Notes under the pieces: generated by a model
The model's database searches: none
The model's input: only the letters and a program-made list of their open reading frames with translations
What the model was told of the DNA's origin: nothing
Assembly (NCBI GenBank): GCA_036558745.1
Contig: DATBEZ010000013.1
Location: 55,239 to 119,238, forward strand
Source: JAMXLJ01 sp036558745
GTDB lineage: Bacteria; Actinomycetota; Acidimicrobiia; IMCC26256; JAMXLJ01
DNA: 64,000 bases
Direction of reading: 5' to 3'
Shown: in pieces, positions 1 through 8,010 of the stretch
How positions within the stretch are numbered: the stretch's first letter is position 1
How the letters are laid out: each line of letters starts with the position of its first letter
Made by a program: the position numbers and the translations under genes

Positions 1-1198
1 GGCCGAATATCACGCCCACAAGCCGGAGCTGCTCCCGGTCGTGCTCGACGCGCTGGCCGATCTGCGGTCGCGCTTCGACGTCGTCTTGTGCGAGGGCGCG
101 GGCAGCCCGACCGAGATCAACCTCCTCGACCACGACATCGTCAACCTCCGGGTGGCACGCGAGGCGGGCATCCCGGCGATCGTGATCGGCGACATCGAGC
201 CCGGCGGTGTGTTCGCGGCGCTCTACGGGACCGTCGCGCTGCTGCCCGACGACCTGCGTGCGCACGTGCGCGCCTTCGTGATCAACAAGTTCCGAGGCGA
301 TCCCGCGCTGCTCTTCGACGGCAGCGCCGAGCTCGAGGCGCGGACCGGGGTCCCGACCCTCGGCGTGCTGCCCTGGTTCGACGGCGGGGGATTCGACGCC
401 GAGGACTCGCTCGTGCTGGACACGTCGCCGCGTCACACCCTGCCCGAGGCGGCGGGAGACGAGCTCGACGTCGCGGTGATGCGGTTCCCGCGCCTCTCCA
501 ACTTCACCGACCTCGACCCGCTGTGGTGCGAGCCCGGCGTGAGCGTGCGCTTCGTCGCCGATGTCGCGTCGCTCGGACGCCCCGACCTCGTCGTGCTCGG
601 CGGGACGAAGGCGACGGTCGACGATCTCGCGTGGTTGCGCGCGCGCGGGCTCGACGAGGCGATCGGCCGCACGAGCGCGACCGTGTTGGGGATCTGCGGC
701 GGCTACCAGATGCTCGGGCGCGTCATCGACGACGGCGTCGAGTCGCGTGTCGGACGGGTCGACGGACTCGACCTGTTGCCGGTGAGCACCGTGTTCGCCC
801 AGGACAAGGTGACCGAGCGGTGCCACGGACGGGCCCTCCGTCGCGACGTCCACGGCTACCGCATCCACCACGGGCGTGTGCGCGTGGAGGGTGGCACGCC
901 GTTCGTGACGGTGCAGCGCGGCGAGCGTGACGACGTCGACGGCGTGCAGAACGGTCGGGTGTTCGGCACCACGCTGCACGGCATCTTCGAGGACGACGGC
1001 TTCCGCCACGCGTTCCTCGACGAGGTCGCGACGGCGCGCGGCAAGCGTTTCGTCGACCGCGGCATCTCCTTCGCGGCCGGGCGTGAGGCGCGCGTCGACG
1101 CCGTCGCCGACCTGGTCGCGTCGCACCTCGACATGGGGGCGATCGTCGACCTCGTCGCGACGGGCGCGCCTGCAGCGACCGTGAGCCACAGGCGATGA
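1..1198 (+). CDS. cobQ: Cobyric acid synthase, 5'-truncated by window edge
   Basis: Glutamine-dependent cobyric acid synthase, which amidates peripheral carboxylates of the corrin ring in cobalamin synthesis. The frame is open to the first bases of the window, so the ATP-binding N-terminal part lies outside. The visible part holds the end of the dethiobiotin-synthetase-like domain (CEGAGSPTEINL, then GDIEPGGVFA) and a class I glutaminase domain with the nucleophile region GICGGYQMLG and a late histidine in GTTLHGIFEDDGF. All are hallmarks of CobQ/CbiP. The TGA stop overlaps the ATG of the next gene (ATGA), so it is translationally coupled to the FhuF-like and CobN genes. CobB is the nearest alternative family, but the NLLDHDIVNL stretch favours CobQ. 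Confidence 0.93.
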   Translation, partial: AEYHAHKPELLPVVLDALADLRSRFDVVLCEGAGSPTEINLLDHDIVNLRVAREAGIPAIVIGDIEPGGVFAALYGTVALLPDDLRAHVRAFVINKFRGDPALLFDGSAELEARTGVPTLGVLPWFDGGGFDAEDSLVLDTSPRHTLPEAAGDELDVAVMRFPRLSNFTDLDPLWCEPGVSVRFVADVASLGRPDLVVLGGTKATVDDLAWLRARGLDEAIGRTSATVLGICGGYQMLGRVIDDGVESRVGRVDGLDLLPVSTVFAQDKVTERCHGRALRRDVHGYRIHHGRVRVEGGTPFVTVQRGERDDVDGVQNGRVFGTTLHGIFEDDGFRHAFLDEVATARGKRFVDRGISFAAGREARVDAVADLVASHLDMGAIVDLVATGAPAATVSHRR

Positions 1199-1956
1199 CG
1201 ACCGTCGCCGACGTCGCCGCCGAGGTCTCCCGGTGCGTGTCGTACCTGCGCGCCTCGACCGCGATCACGGGTGACGACTGGGTGCGGTGCGACGCGATCG
1301 TCGACGATCGCGACGTGCTGACCCGGGTCGTGGAGGGGACGCGGCAGGGCTTCGGGACCGACGACGTCGCGGTCGCAGCCTCGCTGTTCGTGCAGGCGTA
1401 CGCGTTCCGGGTCGCCGGTGTCGCGCTCGCGGCCTACGGGCTGGGGCTCGCGGTTCCCGACGTCGCACCGGCCGCGACGGCCGTCCGTCTCGACAAGCCG
1501 CGTCCCTCCGCCGTCGCGTACCTGCGACCCGGCGTGTCCGACGTCGACGCGGTCGCGCTCGTCGCGGCCCTCGTCGACGGGCATCTGCGTCCCTTCGTCG
1601 ACGCGGTGCACGGCGCGTTCCGGGTCGGTGAGCGACTCCTGTGGGGCAACGTGGCCTCGTCGTGCGCGACCGCGTTCCGCGCCCTCGAATCGAGCGACGC
1701 CGTGGCCGATCCGGGCGACGTCCGGGCGCGCGCGGCAGCGTTCGTCGACGCGGCGGGCGACGTGTTCGCAGGGCTCGGTCGGTTCACGACCGTGACGGTC
1801 GACGACCGCGAAGGCTGGTACTGGGATCGCACGAGCTGCTGCCTGTGGTACCAGACGTCGGGCGGATCGCTCTGCGACAACTGCAGCCTCCTGGAGCGCG
1901 ACGAGCTCCACCGGCGGCGCGTCGCCGAGCTCACGGAAGCCGGGAGTCCGGCGTGA
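1195..1956 (+). CDS. FhuF-like [2Fe-2S] protein in cobalamin operon
   Basis: 253-residue protein. Its C-terminus has the spacing Cys215-Cys216-x10-Cys227-x2-Cys230 (SCCLWYQTSGGSLCDNC), which matches the unusual [2Fe-2S] ligand pattern of FhuF-type ferric-siderophore reductases; the alpha-helical remainder is weakly conserved. The ATG overlaps the cobQ stop and the TGA overlaps the cobN GTG, so it sits rigidly between two corrin genes. Known FhuF proteins reduce ferric siderophores, but no siderophore gene is nearby. From context I infer a one-electron reductase acting on a corrinoid or on cobalt handling. A plain siderophore reductase remains possible. Confidence 0.75.
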   Translation: MTTVADVAAEVSRCVSYLRASTAITGDDWVRCDAIVDDRDVLTRVVEGTRQGFGTDDVAVAASLFVQAYAFRVAGVALAAYGLGLAVPDVAPAATAVRLDKPRPSAVAYLRPGVSDVDAVALVAALVDGHLRPFVDAVHGAFRVGERLLWGNVASSCATAFRALESSDAVADPGDVRARAAAFVDAAGDVFAGLGRFTTVTVDDREGWYWDRTSCCLWYQTSGGSLCDNCSLLERDELHRRRVAELTEAGSPA

Positions 1957-4900
1957 TCCTCTTCGTCACGAACGTCGACACCGAGGTCCTCGCCCTGCGG
2001 ACCGCGATCGAGGCGTTGCCCGACGGGTTCGGCGCGGTGCGCGCCGCGCAGCCGTGGACCGTCGACGGGGTGCCCCCGCTCGAGGGGGTGCGCTGCGTGC
2101 TCGTGCGCCTGCTGCGCGGCCGGCGCGCGTGGCCCGAGGGCTTCGACGCGCTGCGGGCTGACTGTCACGCGCGCGGCATCCCGTTCCTCGCCTTCGGTGG
2201 TGAGGCCTCGATCGACGCGGAGCTGACCGCGATGTCGAGCGTCGCGAGTGGCATCGTCACCGAGGCGTTCGGCTATCTGGTCAACGGCGGCCCGCGGAAC
2301 CTCGAGCACCTCCTGCGCTTCGTCGCCGACACCGTGCTGCTCGAAGGCTTCGGCTTCGACCCGCCCGCCGAGATCCCGGACCACGGTGTGTGGCGCGCAC
2401 CTGCGACGCGCGACCCGTCGCGGCCCGGGGTGGTCGTCGTGTTCTACCGGGCCCACCTCGTCGCAGGGAACACGCAGTTCGTCGACGACCTCTGCGACGC
2501 GATCGAGGCCCAGGGTGCCGACGCCGTCGCGTGGTGGTGCTACTCGCTGCGCGGGCGCGACGCGGCCGAGTCGCTGGTCGCGCTCGTGCACGAACGCGAC
2601 GCCGACGTCGTCGTCACCACGGTGCTCGCCGCGGGCGGGATGGCGGCGGGTGCGGGAACGACCGGGAGACCCGGTGGCGTCGACGGTGAGACCTGGGACG
2701 CGGGCGCGCTCCGCGAGCTCGACCGACCGATCGTACAGGCGCCGTCGGCCGGGACGTCACGCGCCGCGTGGGAGGCCTCCGATCAGGGGCTCGGGCCCTA
2801 CGACGCGACCGCCGGCATCGCGATCCCGGAGTTCGACGGCCGGGTCATCGCGCCCGTCTTCGCGTTCAACGAGGTCGTGGACGACGGCGACGAGCTCGGC
2901 ATCGCGGTGCGCGCGTACCGCACGGTCCCGGATCGCACCCGCCGCGTCGCCGGCATCGCGCTCCGCGACGCGCGCCTGCGGCGGACGGCGCCTGCCGACC
3001 GGCGCGTCGCGCTCGTCCTCAGCGCGTACCCGACCAAGCGCAGCCGGCTCGGCAACGCGGTGGGCCTGGACACTCCTGCCTCCGCGGTCGCGTTGCTCGA
3101 CGCGCTCGCGCTCGCTGGCTACACGCTCGCCGACCGACCGACCGAGGGTGACGCGCTCATGGCCGCGCTGGCCGACGGGATGACGTACGAGGCCGAGGCG
3201 CTCTCGCCCGAGCAGCTCGCACGGGCGGTCGGTCGCCTGGACGCGACGCGGTACGCGGCGTGGTTCGGGTCGCTGCCCGAGGCCGCGCGTACCGAGGTGG
3301 AGGGCGCGTGGGGACCCGCGCCCGGCACCCAGCGCGTCCACGACGGCGCCCTCGTGTTCAGCGGCCTCGACCTCGGCAACGTGATCCTCGCGATCCAGCC
3401 GCCGCGCGGCTACGGCGACGATCCGGTCGCGGTGTACCACTCGCCCAACCTTCCCCCCGCGCACCACTACCTCGCGTTCTACCGCTGGCTCGACGAGGTG
3501 TGGGGTGCGGACGCGATCGTGCACCTGGGCAAGCACGGCACCCTCGAGTGGCTGCCGGGCAAGGCGCTCGCGCTGTCGGCCGGTTGCTGGCCCGACGCCG
3601 CGCTGGGCGACGTGCCGCTCTTCTACCCGTTCGTCGTCAACGACCCCGGCGAGGGCGCGCAGGCGAAACGGCGCGCCCATGCGGTCGTCGTCGACCACCT
3701 GCTCCCACCGATGACCCGCGCCGACACCTACGACGAGCTCGCCCGCCTCGAGCAGCTCTTCGACGAGTACGCGCAGCTCCAGGCGCTCGATCCCTCGAAG
3801 CTGCCGGAGCAGCGCGCCCGCATCTGGGAGGTCATCCGCGAGGCCGCGATCGACCGCGACCTGGGGCTCGAGCACGCGGACGACGAGAGGTTCGACGACG
3901 TGCTGCTGCACGTCGACGGCTACCTGTGCGAGCTCAAGGACGCGCAGATCCGCGGCGGGCTGCACGTGCTCGGCGCGGAACCCGTCGGGCAGACGCTCGT
4001 CGACCTCGTCCTCGCGATCACCCGGCTGCCGCACGGTCGCATCCCGTCATTGCGTACCGGCGTCGCCGAGGGACTCGGGCTCGATCCCGACGAGCCGCGC
4101 GCCCTCGACGCGATCGAAGCGGGCGCGCGCGAGATCGTCGAACGGATGGCCGCGCAGGGGTGGCGCGCCGGCGCGGACGACGGGCCGACGGTGCGGTGGA
4201 TCTGCGAGTGGCTGGTCCCGAACCTGCGCCGCGCGACCGACGAGATCGACAACCTCGTCCACGGGCTCGACGGCGGTCATGTCCCGGCCGGACCGAGTGG
4301 CGCGCTCACGCGCGGTGGCGCGCACGTGCTGCCCACCGGTCGAAACTTCTACGCGCTCGACCCGAAGGCGCTCCCCACCGAGCTGTCGTGGGACGTCGGC
4401 CGCGGGCTCGCCGACCGCCTCCTGCAGCGCCACCTCGACGAGGAGGGCGCGTACCCGCGCACGGTGGGGCTCGTCCTCTGGGGCACCGCGAGCATGCGTA
4501 CGCAGGGCGACGACGCGTCCGAGGCGCTCGCGCTGCTCGGCATCCGGCCGGTGTGGGAGACCGAGTCGCGTCGCGTCGTCGGGCTCGAGCCGGTACCGCT
4601 CGACCAGCTCGGCCGTCCACGCATCGACGTGACCCTGCGGATCTCCGGCTTCTTCCGCGACGCGTTCCCCAACCTGGTCGAGCTGCTCGACGACGCGACC
4701 CGTCTCGCGGCGTCGCTCGACGAGGATCCGGCGTGCAACTTCGTGCGGGCGGCGGGCACCGACGACCCGCGCGTCTACGGGCCCGGCCCCGGCTCGTACG
4801 GGTCGGGTGTGCTCCAGCTGCTCGAGCAGCGCACGTGGCGTTCCGACGACGACCTCGCCGCGGTCTACATCGCGTGGTCCGGCTACGCGTACGGGCGAGG

Positions 4901-5483
4901 CGGCTTCGGTGTGCCCGCGGCCGCCAGCATGCGGCGTCGCTTCGCCGCGATCGACATCGCGGTGAAGAACCAGGACAACCGCGAGCACGACATCTTCGAC
5001 TCCGACGACTACCTGCAGGAGCACGGCGGGATGGTCGCGACGATCCGCTCGCTGACCGGGCGCAACCCCAAGGCGTGGTTCGGCGACTCGTCGAACCCCG
5101 AGCGCCCGGTCGTGCGCTCGCTGGCCGAGGAGGCTGCGCGTGTCGTGCGCACGCGCGTGATCAACCCGCGCTGGATCGAGGCGATGCAGCGCCACGGGTA
5201 CAAGGGCGCGTTCGAGATGGCGGCGACGGTCGACTACCTGTTCGGGTACGACGCGACCGCGCACGTCGTCGATGATTGGATGTACGAGCGGGTGACGTCC
5301 GCGTACGTCGCCGATCCGGACGTGCGGAAGTTCTTCGAGCGCTCGAACCCGTGGGCGCTGCAGTCGATCGCGGAGCGCCTCCTCGAAGCGTCGCAGCGGG
5401 GGCTGTGGAACGCGTCGGCGGAAGCGTTGCAGACGCTTCGCGCCGCGGTGCTCGAGGCCGAGACCTGGCAGGAATCGCGATGA
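1953..5483 (+). CDS. cobN: Cobaltochelatase large subunit CobN
   Basis: 1176 residues, normal for CobN. It inserts cobalt into hydrogenobyrinate a,c-diamide in the aerobic cobalamin pathway and needs an AAA+ motor. I chose the GTG at 1953 because it overlaps the upstream TGA (GTGA) and gives MILFVTNVDTEV, a typical CobN beginning; the frame extends further upstream without purpose. Family marks include the stretch LGKHGTLEWLPGK around residue 530 and the C-terminal NPRWIEAMQRHGYKGAFE. The 3' end overlaps the motor-subunit gene by ATGA. BchH/ChlH is a paralogue, but the cobalamin operon and sequence favour CobN. Confidence 0.95.
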   Translation: MILFVTNVDTEVLALRTAIEALPDGFGAVRAAQPWTVDGVPPLEGVRCVLVRLLRGRRAWPEGFDALRADCHARGIPFLAFGGEASIDAELTAMSSVASGIVTEAFGYLVNGGPRNLEHLLRFVADTVLLEGFGFDPPAEIPDHGVWRAPATRDPSRPGVVVVFYRAHLVAGNTQFVDDLCDAIEAQGADAVAWWCYSLRGRDAAESLVALVHERDADVVVTTVLAAGGMAAGAGTTGRPGGVDGETWDAGALRELDRPIVQAPSAGTSRAAWEASDQGLGPYDATAGIAIPEFDGRVIAPVFAFNEVVDDGDELGIAVRAYRTVPDRTRRVAGIALRDARLRRTAPADRRVALVLSAYPTKRSRLGNAVGLDTPASAVALLDALALAGYTLADRPTEGDALMAALADGMTYEAEALSPEQLARAVGRLDATRYAAWFGSLPEAARTEVEGAWGPAPGTQRVHDGALVFSGLDLGNVILAIQPPRGYGDDPVAVYHSPNLPPAHHYLAFYRWLDEVWGADAIVHLGKHGTLEWLPGKALALSAGCWPDAALGDVPLFYPFVVNDPGEGAQAKRRAHAVVVDHLLPPMTRADTYDELARLEQLFDEYAQLQALDPSKLPEQRARIWEVIREAAIDRDLGLEHADDERFDDVLLHVDGYLCELKDAQIRGGLHVLGAEPVGQTLVDLVLAITRLPHGRIPSLRTGVAEGLGLDPDEPRALDAIEAGAREIVERMAAQGWRAGADDGPTVRWICEWLVPNLRRATDEIDNLVHGLDGGHVPAGPSGALTRGGAHVLPTGRNFYALDPKALPTELSWDVGRGLADRLLQRHLDEEGAYPRTVGLVLWGTASMRTQGDDASEALALLGIRPVWETESRRVVGLEPVPLDQLGRPRIDVTLRISGFFRDAFPNLVELLDDATRLAASLDEDPACNFVRAAGTDDPRVYGPGPGSYGSGVLQLLEQRTWRSDDDLAAVYIAWSGYAYGRGGFGVPAAASMRRRFAAIDIAVKNQDNREHDIFDSDDYLQEHGGMVATIRSLTGRNPKAWFGDSSNPERPVVRSLAEEAARVVRTRVINPRWIEAMQRHGYKGAFEMAATVDYLFGYDATAHVVDDWMYERVTSAYVADPDVRKFFERSNPWALQSIAERLLEASQRGLWNASAEALQTLRAAVLEAETWQESR

Positions 5484-7279
5484 GCGACCGGAGGGAGTCG
5501 GAGAGGAACGGCGCCGGTTCGATGCTGCCGTTCTCGGCCGTCGTCGGACAGGACGACGCCAAGCTCGCGCTGCTGCTCGCCCCGCTGGCCCCCCGCCTCG
5601 GGGGCGTGCTCCTCCGCGGCGACAAGGGCAGCGCGAAGACCACGCTCGCGCGCGGGCTCGCGCGCCTCCTTCCCGGCAACGCCCCGTTCGTCGAGCTGCC
5701 GCTCGGCGCGACCGAGGACCGCGTGCTCGGATCGATCGACGTCACCGCGCTGCTGACCGAGGGCGACGCCCGTTTCCGTCCGGGGTTGCTCGCCGCCGCG
5801 CACGGCGGTGTCCTCTACGTCGACGAGATCAACCTCTTGGCCGACCACCTGGTCGACGCGCTGCTCGACGTTGCGGTGAGCGGCGTCAACCGCATCGAGC
5901 GCGAAGGCGTCTCGCACACTCATCCGGCCCGGTTCGTGCTGGTCGCGTCGATGAACCCGGAGGAGGGGGAGCTGCGCCCGCAGCTGCTCGACCGGTTCGG
6001 GCTCGCGGTCGACGTCACCACCCCGGTCGACGTCGACGAGCGCGCCCGTGCCGTTGCGAAGCAGCTCGCAGCGGACCACGACCCGTCGGTCCTCGATCAG
6101 GAACGACAGGCGGACGCAGCACTCGCGGCCCGGCTCGCGAACGCGCGTCCCGCGCCGGTGCCCGACGACCTGGTGGCGACCGCGTGCCGGGTCGCGGTCG
6201 CGGTCGGTGCCGAAGGCCTGCGCGCCGACCTGATGCTGTGCCGGGCTGCGGCCGCGCGCGCCGGGTGGGAGGGCCGTCCCGCCGCGACCGACGACGATCT
6301 CCGTCGCGTCGCGCCGTTCGTGCTCGCGCACCGCCGGCGCCGCACGCCGTTCGAGGAGCCGGGGATCTCGGAGGACGACCTCGACGACGCGTTCACGCCG
6401 CCGCACGACGACGAGGTGGACATCACGAACCGCGACGGGGACGAGCGCGACCCGGACGAGCGCGACCGGGACGACGTCGTCGAACCCGACGAGCCGACCG
6501 CTGCGCCCGCAGTTCCGACCGTGCGGACACCGCACGGCGCCGCGGGCCGCAGCGGCGTGGTGCGCGGGACGCGCGGCCGCTACGTGCGGTCGGTGCCCGC
6601 GTCGGAGTCGACGACCGCGATCGCCGCGGTTCCGACCGCCGTGTCCGCGGCGATCCGTCGCGCGTCCGACGACGAAGCGGCCCGAAGCGGACGGGTGGAT
6701 CGCCTGGACCTGCGGGAGCCGGTGCACGACCAGCGCACGGGACGACTCGTCGTGCTCGCGGTCGACACGTCGGGGTCGATGGGTGTCGACCGTCGCATCG
6801 CCGCCGCGAAGGGCTTCGCCTTCGGGGTGCTCACCGACGCGTACCGGCGCCGTGACCGTGTTGCGGTCGTCGCGTTCCGCGGGGACCGCGCCGAGCTGGT
6901 GATGCGCCCGACGGGCTCGATCGAGATCGCTCGTGCCCGGCTCGAGGCGCTGCCGACGGGCGGTACGACACCACTCGCGAACGCGCTCGACCTCGCGCTC
7001 GAGGTCGCGCGCGCGGGACGCCGCGACGGCTACGAGCCGCTGCTCGTGCTCGTCACCGACGGGCGCGCGACCTCCGGGGGCGACGATCCGGTCGCAGCCG
7101 CGCGTGACGCGGCGGCACGCGTCGCCGCCGCCCGCGTGCCCGGGATCGTCGTCGACGCCGAGGACGGACCGTCGATCCTGGGTCTGGCACCCGAGCTCGC
7201 GGTGACGATGAAGGCCGAGTGCGTGCCGCTCGCGCGCCTCGGCGGCGACGGACCGACGAGCCTGCTCGCGGGACGTTAA
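5480..7279 (+). CDS. Fused ChlI/ChlD-type chelatase motor subunit
   Basis: 599 residues. The N-terminal AAA+ domain has Walker A GDKGSAKTT (47-55) and a Walker B-like VLYVDEINLL near residue 115; a highly acidic linker rich in Asp, Glu and Arg lies at about 315-345; the C-terminal von Willebrand A domain has a MIDAS motif DTSGSM at 429-434. This is the ChlI plus ChlD layout of magnesium-chelatase motors. Actinobacterial CobN enzymes are generally thought to use ChlI/ChlD-type rather than CobS/CobT motors, so it probably drives cobalt insertion here. The ATG overlaps the cobN stop. It ends the cobalamin operon. Confidence 0.9.
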   Translation: MSDRRESERNGAGSMLPFSAVVGQDDAKLALLLAPLAPRLGGVLLRGDKGSAKTTLARGLARLLPGNAPFVELPLGATEDRVLGSIDVTALLTEGDARFRPGLLAAAHGGVLYVDEINLLADHLVDALLDVAVSGVNRIEREGVSHTHPARFVLVASMNPEEGELRPQLLDRFGLAVDVTTPVDVDERARAVAKQLAADHDPSVLDQERQADAALAARLANARPAPVPDDLVATACRVAVAVGAEGLRADLMLCRAAAARAGWEGRPAATDDDLRRVAPFVLAHRRRRTPFEEPGISEDDLDDAFTPPHDDEVDITNRDGDERDPDERDRDDVVEPDEPTAAPAVPTVRTPHGAAGRSGVVRGTRGRYVRSVPASESTTAIAAVPTAVSAAIRRASDDEAARSGRVDRLDLREPVHDQRTGRLVVLAVDTSGSMGVDRRIAAAKGFAFGVLTDAYRRRDRVAVVAFRGDRAELVMRPTGSIEIARARLEALPTGGTTPLANALDLALEVARAGRRDGYEPLLVLVTDGRATSGGDDPVAAARDAAARVAAARVPGIVVDAEDGPSILGLAPELAVTMKAECVPLARLGGDGPTSLLAGR

Positions 7280-7294
7280 GGCTCCGAAGTGACA

Positions 7295-7311
7295 CCGCGG
7301 CGCGGCCGCGG
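7295..7311. terminator. GC hairpin after the cobalamin operon
   Basis: Perfect 7-bp inverted repeat CCGCGGC-GCG-GCCGCGG, 16 bases after the chelatase-motor stop. It could terminate the cobalamin operon, although no T-run follows. It partly overlaps the 23-bp shared motif, so a regulatory role is equally possible. Confidence 0.35.
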
Positions 7312-7328
7312 GACATTCGTACCATTCC
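7306..7328 (+). promoter_or_regulatory. Copy A of a 23-bp motif shared with 10724-10746
   Basis: Reads CCGCGGGACAT-t-CGTACCATTCC. An almost identical copy (one T/C difference) lies at 10724-10746. Both face right and sit about the same distance upstream of a rightward start codon (69 bases here, 74 there). The second copy also lies in the control region of the leftward LuxR regulator at 8011-10689. A regulator operator or a shared promoter core would explain this. The binding protein is unknown, and the LuxR regulator is the obvious candidate. Confidence 0.55.
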
Positions 7329-7397
7329 CGTAGGGCGCTCCTCCTTGTTCCATCGCTCCACGACGCGACGGCAGGGTGCCGCGCGAGAGGAGGAACG

Positions 7398-7943
7398 ATG
7401 ATGCGAGCTCGAGCGTTGATGGCGGCCGGCGCGGTGGCCGCGGTTGCGATGGTGTCCGGCCCCTCGGTCGGGCCCGCCGGTGCCAGCCACCGGTCGGGTC
7501 GCGAGACGGTCCGGGTGACGATCTACGAAGCATCGCCGAACGGGCAGGACACGGTGAACGGGACCGGGCCGATCGACGCCGACGGCGTGGTCGACGCCCA
7601 CGGCGTGGACGTCGAGCAGGACTCGTTGCCGTCGGACCCGCCGAACACGAACCGCGACGCGTTGGTGTTCCGCAACGGGACGCTGGAGGTGGTCTCGACG
7701 AACGACAACTCGAACGCGCAGCCCCACGTCGACGCGAACTGCAACTTCAGGTTCCGGCTGACCGGCTCGACGAACGTCGTGGGCGGGACCGGCGTGTTCG
7801 CGCACGCGACCGGTCACCTCACCGACGTGCTGCAGATCGCGGGAGTCGTCCCCCGCAACCCGGACGGCTCGTGCAACGAGAGCGAGGCGCCGCCGTTGTA
7901 CGACGTCGTGCACGTCGAGGCGCGTGGCCAACTGTCCCTCTGA
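7398..7943 (+). CDS. Secreted protein of unknown function
   Basis: 181 residues with a clear Sec signal peptide (MMRARALMAAGAVAAVAMVSG, probable cleavage after the GASH region near 32). The mature part is Gly, Asn and Thr rich with alternating hydrophobic strands, including FRNGTLEVVSTND, FRLTGSTNVVGGTGVFAHATG and a final VHVEARGQLSL. The GTGVF-ATG turn and closing strand faintly resemble allene-oxide-cyclase/dirigent-like barrels secreted by actinobacteria, but I would not assign a function. The start is backed by a strong GAGAGGAGG ribosome site; a second ATG follows directly. Probably monocistronic and controlled through the 23-bp motif upstream. Confidence 0.8.
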   Translation: MMRARALMAAGAVAAVAMVSGPSVGPAGASHRSGRETVRVTIYEASPNGQDTVNGTGPIDADGVVDAHGVDVEQDSLPSDPPNTNRDALVFRNGTLEVVSTNDNSNAQPHVDANCNFRFRLTGSTNVVGGTGVFAHATGHLTDVLQIAGVVPRNPDGSCNESEAPPLYDVVHVEARGQLSL

Positions 7944-8010
7944 GGACGGAAGTACGTGGAGTCCGCCGGCGCGGCACCGTCCGCGCCGGTGGACACCGTC
8001 CACCTCGGGT

